In this document: positions 8,196 through 14,972 of the stretch, piece by piece
Layout: every line of letters starts with the position of its first letter
How positions within the stretch are numbered: position 1 is the stretch's first letter
NCBI GenBank assembly: GCA_020630895.1
Contig: JAHDII010000048.1
Coordinates: forward strand, 1-16,001
Source of the DNA: Saprospiraceae bacterium
GTDB lineage: Bacteria > Bacteroidota > Bacteroidia > Chitinophagales > Saprospiraceae
Length of the DNA stretch: 16,001 nt
Direction of reading: 5' to 3'
Program-made: the position numbers and the translations under genes
Notes under the pieces: generated by a model
Told to the model about the DNA's origin: nothing
The model's input: the letters and a program-made list of their open reading frames with translations, nothing else
Database searches by the model: none

Positions 8196-9281
8196 ATGAC
8201 AGATCAAAAAGTTTGGACATTAGAAGAAGTTACAAAATTATATCATAGCCCACTTTTAGATTTAGTATATAGGGCAGCAACTGTTCACCGTCAGAATCAT
8301 AATCCTAATGAAGTACAAATTAGTACTTTATTATCTATTAAAACAGGAGGTTGCCCTGAAGATTGTGGATATTGTCCTCAAGCAGCTCGTTATCATACAG
8401 GGGTTGAAAATGAAGACTTAATGTCTATCAAGCAAGTTGAAATTGCAGCAAAAAGAGCCAAATTATTAGGTTCTTCTAGGTTATGTATGGGAGCAGCATG
8501 GAGAAATGTCAAAGATGGAAAAGAATTCGATCAAGTAGTTGATATGGTAAAAGCTGTGAATCAACTAGATATGGAGGTGTGTTGTACTCTTGGAATGCTA
8601 ACAGAACAACAAGCTCAACGCTTAGCAGATGCAGGTTTATATGCCTATAATCATAACATAGATACTTCTGAAGAATATTATAAAGAAGTCATTTCTACTA
8701 GAGGATATGAGGATCGTTTAAAAACAATAGATAATGTAAGAAAAACAGGAGTTACGGTTTGTTCTGGTGGAATTATTGGAATGGGAGAATCTATAGAAGA
8801 TCGTTGTGGAATGTTACTCACTTTAGCGAATTTAAGTCCTCAACCAGAATCTGTTCCTATTAATGCTTTAGTTTCTGTTGAAGGAACTCCTATGGAAGAT
8901 ATTGAACCTATTCCTATTTGGGATATGATTCGTATGGTAGCGACTACACGTATTGTTATGCCTCATACTACAATTCGTCTTTCTGCTGGAAGAACTAGCA
9001 TGAGTAGAGAAGGACAAGCCTTTTGTTTTATGGCAGGTGCCGCTTCTATTTTTGCAGGAGATAAGTTATTAACGACTCCCAATCCAGATATCTATGAAGA
9101 TTTAGAAATGTTTGATTTACTAGGATTAAAACCTACAGATCCTTTTGCTAAACATCCTCAACCAGAAACAAAAGAATCTGAATATGAAAGTTCTAAGGAA
9201 AAAATAAAGTGGAGTCGTCCTCAACATAAAATAGAAAAAAATATTGTTTATTCTAAAAAAGGAAAAGAAACTAAAATTTAG
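8196..9281 (+). CDS. bioB: Biotin synthase
   Basis: BioB is a radical SAM enzyme that inserts sulfur into dethiobiotin, sacrificing an auxiliary [2Fe-2S] cluster. It has 361 residues. GGCPEDCGYCPQ carries the [4Fe-4S] ligands Cys53, Cys57 and Cys60, at the same numbers as in E. coli. Ligands of the [2Fe-2S] cluster are present at Cys97 (RLCMGAAW), Cys129 (EVCCTLG), Cys189 (TVCSGGI) and Arg261 (IRLSAGR). YNHNIDTS (151-158) is the conserved substrate/SAM segment. The C-terminus continues as a charged tail of about 30 residues beyond the barrel. The frame remains open upstream to a TTG inside bioA, but that would give a non-homologous prefix. The ATG at 8196 aligns exactly with the family and lies 43 bases after the bioA stop. 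Confidence 0.96.
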   Translation: MTDQKVWTLEEVTKLYHSPLLDLVYRAATVHRQNHNPNEVQISTLLSIKTGGCPEDCGYCPQAARYHTGVENEDLMSIKQVEIAAKRAKLLGSSRLCMGAAWRNVKDGKEFDQVVDMVKAVNQLDMEVCCTLGMLTEQQAQRLADAGLYAYNHNIDTSEEYYKEVISTRGYEDRLKTIDNVRKTGVTVCSGGIIGMGESIEDRCGMLLTLANLSPQPESVPINALVSVEGTPMEDIEPIPIWDMIRMVATTRIVMPHTTIRLSAGRTSMSREGQAFCFMAGAASIFAGDKLLTTPNPDIYEDLEMFDLLGLKPTDPFAKHPQPETKESEYESSKEKIKWSRPQHKIEKNIVYSKKGKETKI

Positions 9282-9302
9282 ACATTATAAATAATAAATA
9301 TC

Positions 9303-9920
9303 ATGAAGCAATTTTTATTCTTACATCTACTTTTTGTATTTATAATGAGTTATTCTGCTTGTAATAGTGATACTAATGATTCTAAAAATACTGATAATAA
9401 AGAAACAGAGGTCAAGGAAAAGACTACTGATAATGCCTCAAAAATAGAGGAATCTAAAAAAGAAGATGCTTCTTTAAAATCTGTAACTTTACCTGGCGGG
9501 AAAGAAATTAAATTTGCTGCTGAATCTTTTGAGGAAAAAATTATTAGCTTTTTAAATGGAGATAATGTTGATTTGAGTACAGGTTATATTTTAGATGGTA
9601 TTCAATTTGATTCTAATAGTAAAAATATCTCTAACGATTCTAAAATTCATGTTTCTAATTTAGCAGCTCTCTTAGATGCTTTCGTAGATGCAGAAATTAA
9701 AATTATAGGACATACCCCAAGTGAAGGAGATGAAACTAGTAATAAAAAATTATCTTTAGATAGAGCTAATTCAATTAAAGATCTATTAGTAGCAGAAGGA
9801 ATTGATGCTGCAAGAATAACTACAGAAGGTTTAGGCTCAGATCAACCGATTGCAGATAATGCAACGGAAGAAGGAAAAGCCAAAAATCGTAGAGTAGAAT
9901 TATTCTTTACTAAGAGATAA
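9303..9920 (+). CDS. OmpA-family lipoprotein
   Basis: This is a predicted lipoprotein of 205 residues, exported and lipidated at Cys20 (lipobox SYSAC after a hydrophobic stretch at 3-16). Residues 21-58 are a low-complexity Asp/Asn/Lys/Glu linker. Residues ~92-203 are an OmpA C-like peptidoglycan-binding domain: GYILDGIQFDSNS, IKIIGHTPSEG, LSLDRANSIKDLL, GLGSDQPIADN and KNRRVELFF. The position that is normally the Asp of GHTD, which contacts diaminopimelate, is Pro139; the partner Arg154 and the terminal RRVE are kept. The gene starts 21 bases after bioB, so it is likely read from the biotin operon transcript even though its role is envelope-related. A strong terminator follows. The specific function is unknown. 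Confidence 0.85.
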   Translation: MKQFLFLHLLFVFIMSYSACNSDTNDSKNTDNKETEVKEKTTDNASKIEESKKEDASLKSVTLPGGKEIKFAAESFEEKIISFLNGDNVDLSTGYILDGIQFDSNSKNISNDSKIHVSNLAALLDAFVDAEIKIIGHTPSEGDETSNKKLSLDRANSIKDLLVAEGIDAARITTEGLGSDQPIADNATEEGKAKNRRVELFFTKR

Positions 9921-9959
9921 TCCTTTATCTATCATATTATAATGATTTTTAATTTGTTA

Positions 9960-9999
9960 GAAAACTCTTTGAAAAATTTCAAAGAGTTTTCTTTTTTTT
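9960..9999 (+). terminator. Intrinsic terminator after the biotin operon and lipoprotein gene
   Basis: GAAAACTCTTTG (9960-9971) and CAAAGAGTTTTC (9980-9991) form a perfect 12-bp stem around an 8-base AT loop, followed directly by eight T. This is a clear rho-independent terminator that ends the bioF-to-lipoprotein unit. Confidence 0.9.
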
Positions 10000-10100
10000 A
10001 AATTTTTTTACTATTTTTAAGCTTTATAAAACATAAAACGCATTCCCCCCTTAGTGTAAATCTTTCGATTTAGAATTTAGAGAAAACTGAAATTCTGAAC

Positions 10101-11240
10101 ATGAACCTTTTGAATTTATTAAAATATCAAGTAGGAAATAACCTAGTTGAATCACTCAGCCATTTTTTAGGAGATTCTCCTGAAAAATTACAAACTGCAT
10201 TGGAAATTACATTTCCATCAGTGCTTCATATTTTTACTCAAAAAGCTGCCTCTGAAGAGGGAGCCTATCAAGTATTGCATACGGTGAAAGAAGGAAAACA
10301 TGATGGAAGTATTTTATCATATTTAACAGGTTTATTTAGTGGAGGAAGCTCTCCTACTTCTTTAATCTCATCTGGAGGACAATTAACTCATCATTTTATT
10401 GGACAACAAAAAACAAATTTTGTTGATATCATTACTCAAAATAGTGAAGTCAAAAGAAGTTCTGCTTCAACCTTGTTACAAATTTCTTTTCCTTTAATTT
10501 TAGGAGTTATTGGAAAACAAATTGAAAATTATAAATTAGACACTTATCAATTGATGGAACTTCTTTCTTCTCAAAAAGAATATTTAAAAAATGTGGTTCC
10601 TCCTGAACTCATTTATACCGAACAAATAGAAAAAACTATTCCAAAAGTTCATGAAGTCAACACCTCTGAAAATAGTTTTTCTCTTAATAATTTTGAAACT
10701 GTTCCCAATTATATTCCTTGGGTTATTTTCTTTATAGGCAGTATTACTATTTTATCATTTGGATTTTATTATTCTAATTTTAACAACTCCAATACTAACT
10801 CACCCATTGTAGAAAACAGTATTCAAGAAGAAAAAAATATCAATCAACAAAAAGAAAATCATCCTCAAATTAAAAAGAATGAAAAACCAACAAAAAAACA
10901 TTCTAATAATTATGTAAGCCCTATATCAAATAATACACCTATTGAATTAAAAGAACAAATTGCTCATATCTTAAAAAGTCAACAAAAAGGAGAATTTTTA
11001 ATATTAAAAGATTTTAAATTTCATTCTAATTCTTATAAAATTACAAAAGAAAGTCTTTCACTAATCAAAGATTTATCTATTGAACTTAAAAAACATCCTG
11101 ATGCTTCAATAGATATTCATGCTAATATCATATCAAAATCTATTGCCTGTAAAAAAAGTTTAATAGATTTAGGAATATCACAACATAGAATTAAAACATT
11201 AAAAGGAGAACATCCGAATATTACCATTTATTTTAATTAA
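10101..11240 (+). CDS. DUF937 protein with one transmembrane helix and degenerate OmpA-like C-terminus
   Basis: The protein has 379 residues. Residues 1-~170 are a DUF937-type helical domain, recognised from ALEITFPSVLHIFTQKA (33-49), the Gly/Ser-rich GLFSGGSSP (77-85) and LLQISFPLILGVIGKQI (125-141). The function of DUF937 is not known. Residues ~205-224 are a single hydrophobic helix (IPWVIFFIGSITILSFGFYY). Residues 225-280 are an Asn/Lys-rich linker. Residues ~295-378 have the beta-alpha pattern of an OmpA C-like domain (LKDFKFHSNSYKITKESLSLIKDLSIEL, DASIDIHANI, LIDLGISQHRI) but lack the GHTD and RRVE motifs. The helix places the DUF937 part in the cytoplasm and the tail in the periplasm if orientation follows the usual rule. 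The gene stands alone, after a terminator and before the attenuator. Confidence 0.75.
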   Translation: MNLLNLLKYQVGNNLVESLSHFLGDSPEKLQTALEITFPSVLHIFTQKAASEEGAYQVLHTVKEGKHDGSILSYLTGLFSGGSSPTSLISSGGQLTHHFIGQQKTNFVDIITQNSEVKRSSASTLLQISFPLILGVIGKQIENYKLDTYQLMELLSSQKEYLKNVVPPELIYTEQIEKTIPKVHEVNTSENSFSLNNFETVPNYIPWVIFFIGSITILSFGFYYSNFNNSNTNSPIVENSIQEEKNINQQKENHPQIKKNEKPTKKHSNNYVSPISNNTPIELKEQIAHILKSQQKGEFLILKDFKFHSNSYKITKESLSLIKDLSIELKKHPDASIDIHANIISKSIACKKSLIDLGISQHRIKTLKGEHPNITIYFN

Positions 11241-11266
11241 TTATTTTAATTTAAATAAAAAATTAT

Positions 11267-11274
11267 TAACTTTA
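11267..11274 (+). promoter_or_regulatory. Weak candidate -7 box for the aromatic operon
   Basis: TAACTTTA differs from TAnnTTTG only at the last base and would start transcription about 14 bases before the leader peptide ATG, a suitable position for an attenuator transcript. No -33 TTG is seen, and in this AT-only stretch the match may be chance. Confidence 0.25.
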
Positions 11275-11294
11275 TTTTCAACTTTATTATTATC

Positions 11295-11348
11295 ATGAAA
11301 AAATCATACAACAATTATTATTCTTATTTCTTTTATGTGCATACATAA
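11295..11348 (+). CDS. Tyr/Phe leader peptide of the aromatic amino acid operon (17 aa)
   Basis: The short frame ATG...TAA encodes MKKSYNNYYSYFFYVHT. Seven of 17 residues are aromatic: Tyr at 5, 8, 9, 11 and 14, and Phe at 12 and 13. A cluster YYSYFFY is hard to explain except as a ribosome-stalling sensor of charged tRNA-Tyr and tRNA-Phe. It lies directly upstream of a terminator and of genes for Tyr/Phe synthesis. The basic MKK start and 17-residue length are typical of attenuator leader peptides. The stop codon is followed at once by the antiterminator strand (11349). Segment 1 of the RNA switch (11306-11315) lies over codons 4-7. The peptide itself probably has no function after translation. 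Confidence 0.88.
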   Translation: MKKSYNNYYSYFFYVHT

Positions 11349-11412
11349 AGGAACTTTTATTGTTGTATTAATATCATAACAAAAGGAGTTTCTCATAAGA
11401 AACTCCTTTTTT
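11306..11412 (+). promoter_or_regulatory. Ribosome-mediated transcription attenuator (Tyr/Phe)
   Basis: Four RNA segments form mutually exclusive helices. The 1:2 helix pairs ATACAACAAT (11306-11315, in the leader peptide) with ATTGTTGTAT (11359-11368), 10 bp perfect. The 2:3 antiterminator pairs 11349-11366 with 11376-11393: 17 of 18 positions pair (four G-U), with one A-A mismatch at 11359/11383 and a 9-base loop. The 3:4 terminator pairs 11381-11393 with 11398-11410, 13 bp perfect. The antiterminator occupies the entire 5' arm of the terminator. Predicted logic: a ribosome stalled at Tyr codons covers segment 1, freeing segment 2 to pair with 3, so transcription continues. When tRNA-Tyr and tRNA-Phe are charged, the ribosome reaches the stop codon, segment 2 is blocked or paired with 1, and the terminator forms. 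Confidence 0.85.
11381..11412 (+). terminator. Attenuator terminator hairpin before the aromatic operon
   Basis: AAAAGGAGTTTCT (11381-11393), loop CATA, AGAAACTCCTTTT (11398-11410), then a T run continuing to 11412 and, after one A, a further T stretch. The hairpin ends about 12 bases before the aminotransferase ATG at 11424. It may also stop read-through from the DUF937 gene, but its pairing with an upstream antiterminator marks it as the 3:4 element of the attenuator. Confidence 0.92.
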
Positions 11413-11423
11413 ATTTTTTAATT

Positions 11424-12588
11424 ATGAATAAAAATATATCAACATCTTTTAGAATTCATAAAATTGAAGAATACTATTTTTCTAAAAAATTAAGAGAAAT
11501 AGCACAAATGAATCTTGAAGGAAAACAAGTCATTAATTTAGGGATTGGTAGTCCAGATCTTCCTCCTCATTCATCCATTATTCAAGCATTAAATAAAAAT
11601 GCTGTAAATAAAAAAAATCATGCTTATCAAAATTATAAAGGAATACCTGAATTAAGAATTGCTTTTTCTCATTGGTATCAAAAATATTTTGGAGTTCAAC
11701 TTTCTCCTGAAAACGAAATCTTACCTTTAATGGGTTCTAAAGAAGGAATTATGCATATTAGTATGAGTTTTTTAAATGCTAATGATGAAGTATTAATTCC
11801 TAATCCAGGATATCCTGCTTATGCTGCTGCTACAAAAATGGCAGGAGGGAAAATTATTGAGTATGATTTAAAAGAAAAAAATAATTGGTTACCTAATTTA
11901 AAAAAATTAAAAAAGAAAGATTTAAAAAATGTAAAACTAATGTGGATCAATTATCCTCATATGCCTACAGGTAGTCTTGCTACTATTTCTTTTTTTAAAC
12001 AATTGATTCAATTAGCTCAAAAAAATAATTTTTTAATTATTAATGATAATCCTTATTCATTTATTTTAAATAAAAAACCATTATCTATTTTAAAAATAAA
12101 AAATGCAAAAGAATATTGTTTAGAATTAAATTCTTTAAGCAAATCTCATAATATGGCTGGTTGGAGAATAGGAATGCTTGGAGGAAAAAAAGAATATATT
12201 GATGCCGTTTTACGATTTAAAAGTAATATGGATTCAGGAATGTTTAAACCTATTCAATTCGCCGCCATTCAAGCATTACAAGTTAAACCTAAATGTTATA
12301 AAAAATTAAATTCTATTTATAAAAAAAGGCAAAAAATTTCAAATTATGGATATTTTAAATTGTACTTATTCGAAAAAACAACAAGGGCTTTTTGTTTGGG
12401 CAAAAATTCCAAAAGCCTATAAAAATGGATATGAGCTCTCTAATATTATTTTACAAAAAGCAAATGTATTTATTACTCCAGGAGGAATTTTTGGAACAAA
12501 TGGAAATCAATATATCAGAATTTCGTTATGCAATACTTTAGATGTTCTTGATATAGCTATTCAAAGAATTAAAAAAAATAAATTATGA
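11424..12588 (+). CDS. PLP-dependent class I/II aminotransferase, disrupted by a frameshift
   Basis: This is a fold-type I aminotransferase, by context probably the one that transaminates phenylpyruvate, 4-hydroxyphenylpyruvate or prephenate in Tyr/Phe synthesis; the substrate is inferred. Frame one (11424-12422) carries LGIGSPDLPP (39-48), GSKEG (104-108), NPGYPAY (127-133), NYPHMPTG (176-183, a variant of NPxNPTG), NDNPYSF (207-213, PLP Asp) and LSKSHNMAGWRIG (238-250, Schiff-base Lys240). Family similarity breaks near 12331-12340 and resumes in the next frame (+1), from IMDILNCTYSKKQQGLFVWA through FITPGGIFG and YIRISLC (carboxylate-binding Arg), to a stop at 12588. Skipping one A of the six-A run at 12331-12336, or restoring two lost bases nearby, joins the halves. 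It is either a sequencing or assembly error in a homopolymer or a recent pseudogene. The stop overlaps the tyrA start as ATGA. Confidence 0.85.
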
Positions 12589-13424
12589 ATATTGCTATTA
12601 TAGGCTTAGGATTAATTGGAGGCTCTTTAGCTATTTCTTTAAAAGAAAATGGATTTGCTAAAAAAATTATTGGTGTAGATATTTCTTCAGAAAATATTGA
12701 TAAAGCATATCGAAGAAGATTAATTGATGAAGATATGAATCTGAATTTAGCCATTCAACATTCTGATATTATTATTATTGCAACTCCTGTCGATACGATT
12801 CAAAAATTATTGCCTCAAATTTTAGATCAAGTAGATGAACAAATTGTAATAGATGTAGGCTCAACAAAAAAGCAATTAATTGATACTATAAAAAATCATA
12901 CTAATAGAAAAAATTATGTAGCAACGCACCCTATGGCTGGAACAGAATATTCTGGACCAGAAGCAGCTATTCCCAATTTATTTGATCATAAATGTTGTGT
13001 TATTTGTGATCCTGAAGATAGTTCTACAATAGCTTTACAAAAAACAGAAAAATTATTCCATTCCATTCCTATGAATATTATTTATTTAGATGCTCATTCT
13101 CATGATATTCATACAGCCTACGTTTCTCATATTTCTCATATTAGTTCTTTTGCTTTAGCACTTACTGTCTTAGAAAAAGAAAAAAATGAAAATAGAATTT
13201 TTGAATTAGCTAGTGGAGGTTTTAGTTCTACTGTTCGTTTAGCTAAAAGTTCTCCTCAAATGTGGGTTCCTATTTTTAAACAAAATAGAAATAATGTTTT
13301 AGATGTTTTGGATGAACATATTCATCAATTAACGCGTTTTAAAGATTTATTAATACAACAAGATTATAAAAGTTTTTTTCAATTAATTGAAAAAAGTAAT
13401 GAAATAAAAAAAATAATTCAATGA
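12585..13424 (+). CDS. tyrA: Prephenate dehydrogenase (TyrA family)
   Basis: TyrA oxidatively decarboxylates prephenate to 4-hydroxyphenylpyruvate, the tyrosine branch of the pathway. The protein has 279 residues, the length of a monofunctional TyrA with no chorismate mutase or ACT domain. GLGLIGGS (7-14) is the dinucleotide-binding loop. Asp32 at the end of beta-2 favours NAD over NADP. DVGSTK (90-95) and THPMAGTEYSG (114-124, catalytic His115) are the active-site signatures. HTAYVSHISHISSFALA (176-192) and GGFSSTVRLAKSSPQMW (211-227, substrate-binding Arg218) follow. Arogenate as substrate cannot be excluded from sequence alone. The ATG overlaps the stop of the aminotransferase, and its own stop overlaps the next start (ATGA), so translation is likely coupled in both directions. 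Confidence 0.93.
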   Translation: MNIAIIGLGLIGGSLAISLKENGFAKKIIGVDISSENIDKAYRRRLIDEDMNLNLAIQHSDIIIIATPVDTIQKLLPQILDQVDEQIVIDVGSTKKQLIDTIKNHTNRKNYVATHPMAGTEYSGPEAAIPNLFDHKCCVICDPEDSSTIALQKTEKLFHSIPMNIIYLDAHSHDIHTAYVSHISHISSFALALTVLEKEKNENRIFELASGGFSSTVRLAKSSPQMWVPIFKQNRNNVLDVLDEHIHQLTRFKDLLIQQDYKSFFQLIEKSNEIKKIIQ

Positions 13425-14488
13425 ATACATTTCCCATTTTTAATAAAAAAAATACACCTATTTTAATTGCGGGTCCTTGTAGTGCAGAATCAGAAGAACA
13501 AGTTTTAAAAACAGCCCATGCTTTAGCAAAACAAAATATTGATTTATTTAGGGCTGGAATTTGGAAACCTAGAACACGTCCAGGTTCTTTTGAAGGCGTA
13601 GGAAAAATTGGATTAAAATGGCTACAAAAAGTAAAACAAGAAACAGGTTTAAAAGTAACGACAGAAGTCGCTAATACCATTCACATTCATGAAGCCTTAT
13701 CACATGAGATTGATGTTTTATGGATTGGAGCAAGAACAACAGTCAACCCTTTTTCTGTTCAAGAAATTGCTGATGCATTACAAGGAATTGATATTCCTGT
13801 TATGATAAAAAATCCTATTAATCCTGATTTAAAATTATGGGTAGGTGCCATTGAAAGAATTTATAATGCTGGAATTAAAAAAATTGCTGTTATTCATAGA
13901 GGTTTTTCTCATCATGGAGAATCTAATTTTAGAAACATCCCCCGTTGGCAAATTCCTATTGAGTTAAAAAGATTATTTCCTCAACTAGAAATTATTTGTG
14001 ATAATAGCCATATTTGCGGACGAAGAGATACTCTTCAAAAAGTAGCACAAAAAGCAATAGATTTGAATTTTGATGGTTTAATGACTGAAATTCATCCCAA
14101 TCCAGATGAAGCATGGTCTGACGCTGCGCAACAAATTACACCTAAAATATATAAAGAATTAATTAATGGATTAATTGTGCGTTCTCTTGCTTCGGATAAT
14201 CCAAAATTTATTGAAACACTAGAACATTTACGTTTAGAAATTAATGAAATTGATAATGAATTAATTCATATTTTAGGACGACGAATGAAAATTGCAGATA
14301 AAATTGGGCAATATAAAAAAGAAAATAATATTGCTATTTTACAAACCTCTAGATGGAATGAAATTTTAGATAAACAAATTAAAAAAGGAAATAAAATTGG
14401 ACTCAGTAAAAATTTCATGAGCATCTTATTAAGAGCTATCCATCAAGAATCCATTAATCACCAAGCTGAAATTATGAATAAAAAATAA
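13421..14488 (+). CDS. Bifunctional DAHP synthase (type I-beta) / chorismate mutase (AroQ)
   Basis: The protein catalyses the first step of the shikimate pathway (phosphoenolpyruvate + erythrose 4-phosphate) and the branch-point isomerisation of chorismate to prephenate. It has 355 residues. The N-terminal barrel (~1-255) has AGPCSAES (17-24, metal ligand Cys20), RAGIWKPRTRPGSF (44-57), GARTT (103-107), KNP (130-132), HRGFS (159-163), DNSHICGRRD (194-203, metal ligand His198) and TEIHPNPDEAWSD (222-234, metal ligand Glu223). The C-terminal ~265-345 is an all-helical AroQ mutase: LRLEINEIDNELIHILGRRM, IGQYKKENN, QTSRWNEIL. DAHP synthase with a C-terminal mutase is the Bacteroidota arrangement, in which the mutase domain also transmits inhibition by prephenate. 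Both domains look intact. It overlaps tyrA by ATGA. Confidence 0.95.
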   Translation: MNTFPIFNKKNTPILIAGPCSAESEEQVLKTAHALAKQNIDLFRAGIWKPRTRPGSFEGVGKIGLKWLQKVKQETGLKVTTEVANTIHIHEALSHEIDVLWIGARTTVNPFSVQEIADALQGIDIPVMIKNPINPDLKLWVGAIERIYNAGIKKIAVIHRGFSHHGESNFRNIPRWQIPIELKRLFPQLEIICDNSHICGRRDTLQKVAQKAIDLNFDGLMTEIHPNPDEAWSDAAQQITPKIYKELINGLIVRSLASDNPKFIETLEHLRLEINEIDNELIHILGRRMKIADKIGQYKKENNIAILQTSRWNEILDKQIKKGNKIGLSKNFMSILLRAIHQESINHQAEIMNKK

Positions 14489-14495
14489 AATTATA

Positions 14496-14876
14496 ATGAA
14501 ATTAAATGCAGGAATTATTACAGATAAAATACAAGAAACAAAAGAGTTTTACTTAAACATATTAGATTTTGGTCTTAGCTTTGAGAATGATTTTTATCTT
14601 TTATTACATACCCCTAATCAATCATCAGAAATTAGTTTTCTAAAACCTAACCATCCTTCTCAAAAACCCATTTTTCAACCTCTTTTTAATGGGAAAGGAC
14701 TTTATCTAACAATAGAGGTAGAAAATGTGGATGAAGTATATGAACAAATAAAAAATAAAAATGTAGATATTGAAATAGAAATTCGAGACGAACCTTGGGG
14801 GGATAGACATTTTGCTATTGTTGATCCCAATGGGATTGGAATTGATATTGTTACTTATACAAAGCCAGAAGAATAA
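14496..14876 (+). CDS. VOC-fold (glyoxalase/bleomycin resistance-like) protein
   Basis: A 126-residue single-unit VOC protein. Recognisable are the first strand and helix KLNAGIITDKIQETKEFYLNILDF (2-25), the central YLTIEVENVDEVYEQIKNKNV (70-90) and the closing EPWGDRHFAIVDPNGIGIDIV (99-119). The usual metal-ligand His of the first strand and the Glu of the last strand are not obvious (Asp117 stands at the end), so metal-dependent catalysis is doubtful and the substrate is unknown. It starts 7 bases after the DAHP synthase-mutase gene and is probably the last gene of the attenuator-controlled operon. Nothing in it suggests a step in Tyr/Phe synthesis. Confidence 0.82.
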   Translation: MKLNAGIITDKIQETKEFYLNILDFGLSFENDFYLLLHTPNQSSEISFLKPNHPSQKPIFQPLFNGKGLYLTIEVENVDEVYEQIKNKNVDIEIEIRDEPWGDRHFAIVDPNGIGIDIVTYTKPEE

Positions 14877-14972
14877 TTTTTAAAAGATTAAAAACATAGT
14901 TATCAATAAAAAAATGATTACAACTTTTTTTATTCAAAAATGTTATTTATTAAACAATCTTCTTGAAAAATC

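Noticed and set aside
10057..10072. TAAATC-TTTC-GATTTA palindrome before the DUF937 gene, beside a run of six C
   Set aside because: Six-base AT-rich arms are expected by chance here. There is no matching second copy or known operator to support a regulatory call.
11241..11258. TTATTT / AAATAA inverted repeat after the DUF937 gene as a terminator
   Set aside because: A six-base stem of only A-T pairs with no clean T run would be too weak. The only convincing hairpin in this gap is the attenuator terminator.
12569..12754. Minus-strand 61-codon frame opposite tyrA
   Set aside because: It is the complement of the well-supported tyrA start region, with hydrophobic low-complexity content from AT-rich DNA and no signal of its own.
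13339..13680. Minus-strand 113-codon frame opposite the tyrA end and DAHP synthase start
   Set aside because: It lies wholly over conserved coding sequence of DAHP synthase (AGPCS and KPRTRP motifs on the other strand). No recognisable protein features.
14877..14972. A-run and T-run pairing after the VOC gene as a terminator
   Set aside because: Only an all-A/T pairing (AAAAAAA with TTTTTTT) is possible. No GC-containing stem is present, so the end of the aromatic operon transcript is not defined here.
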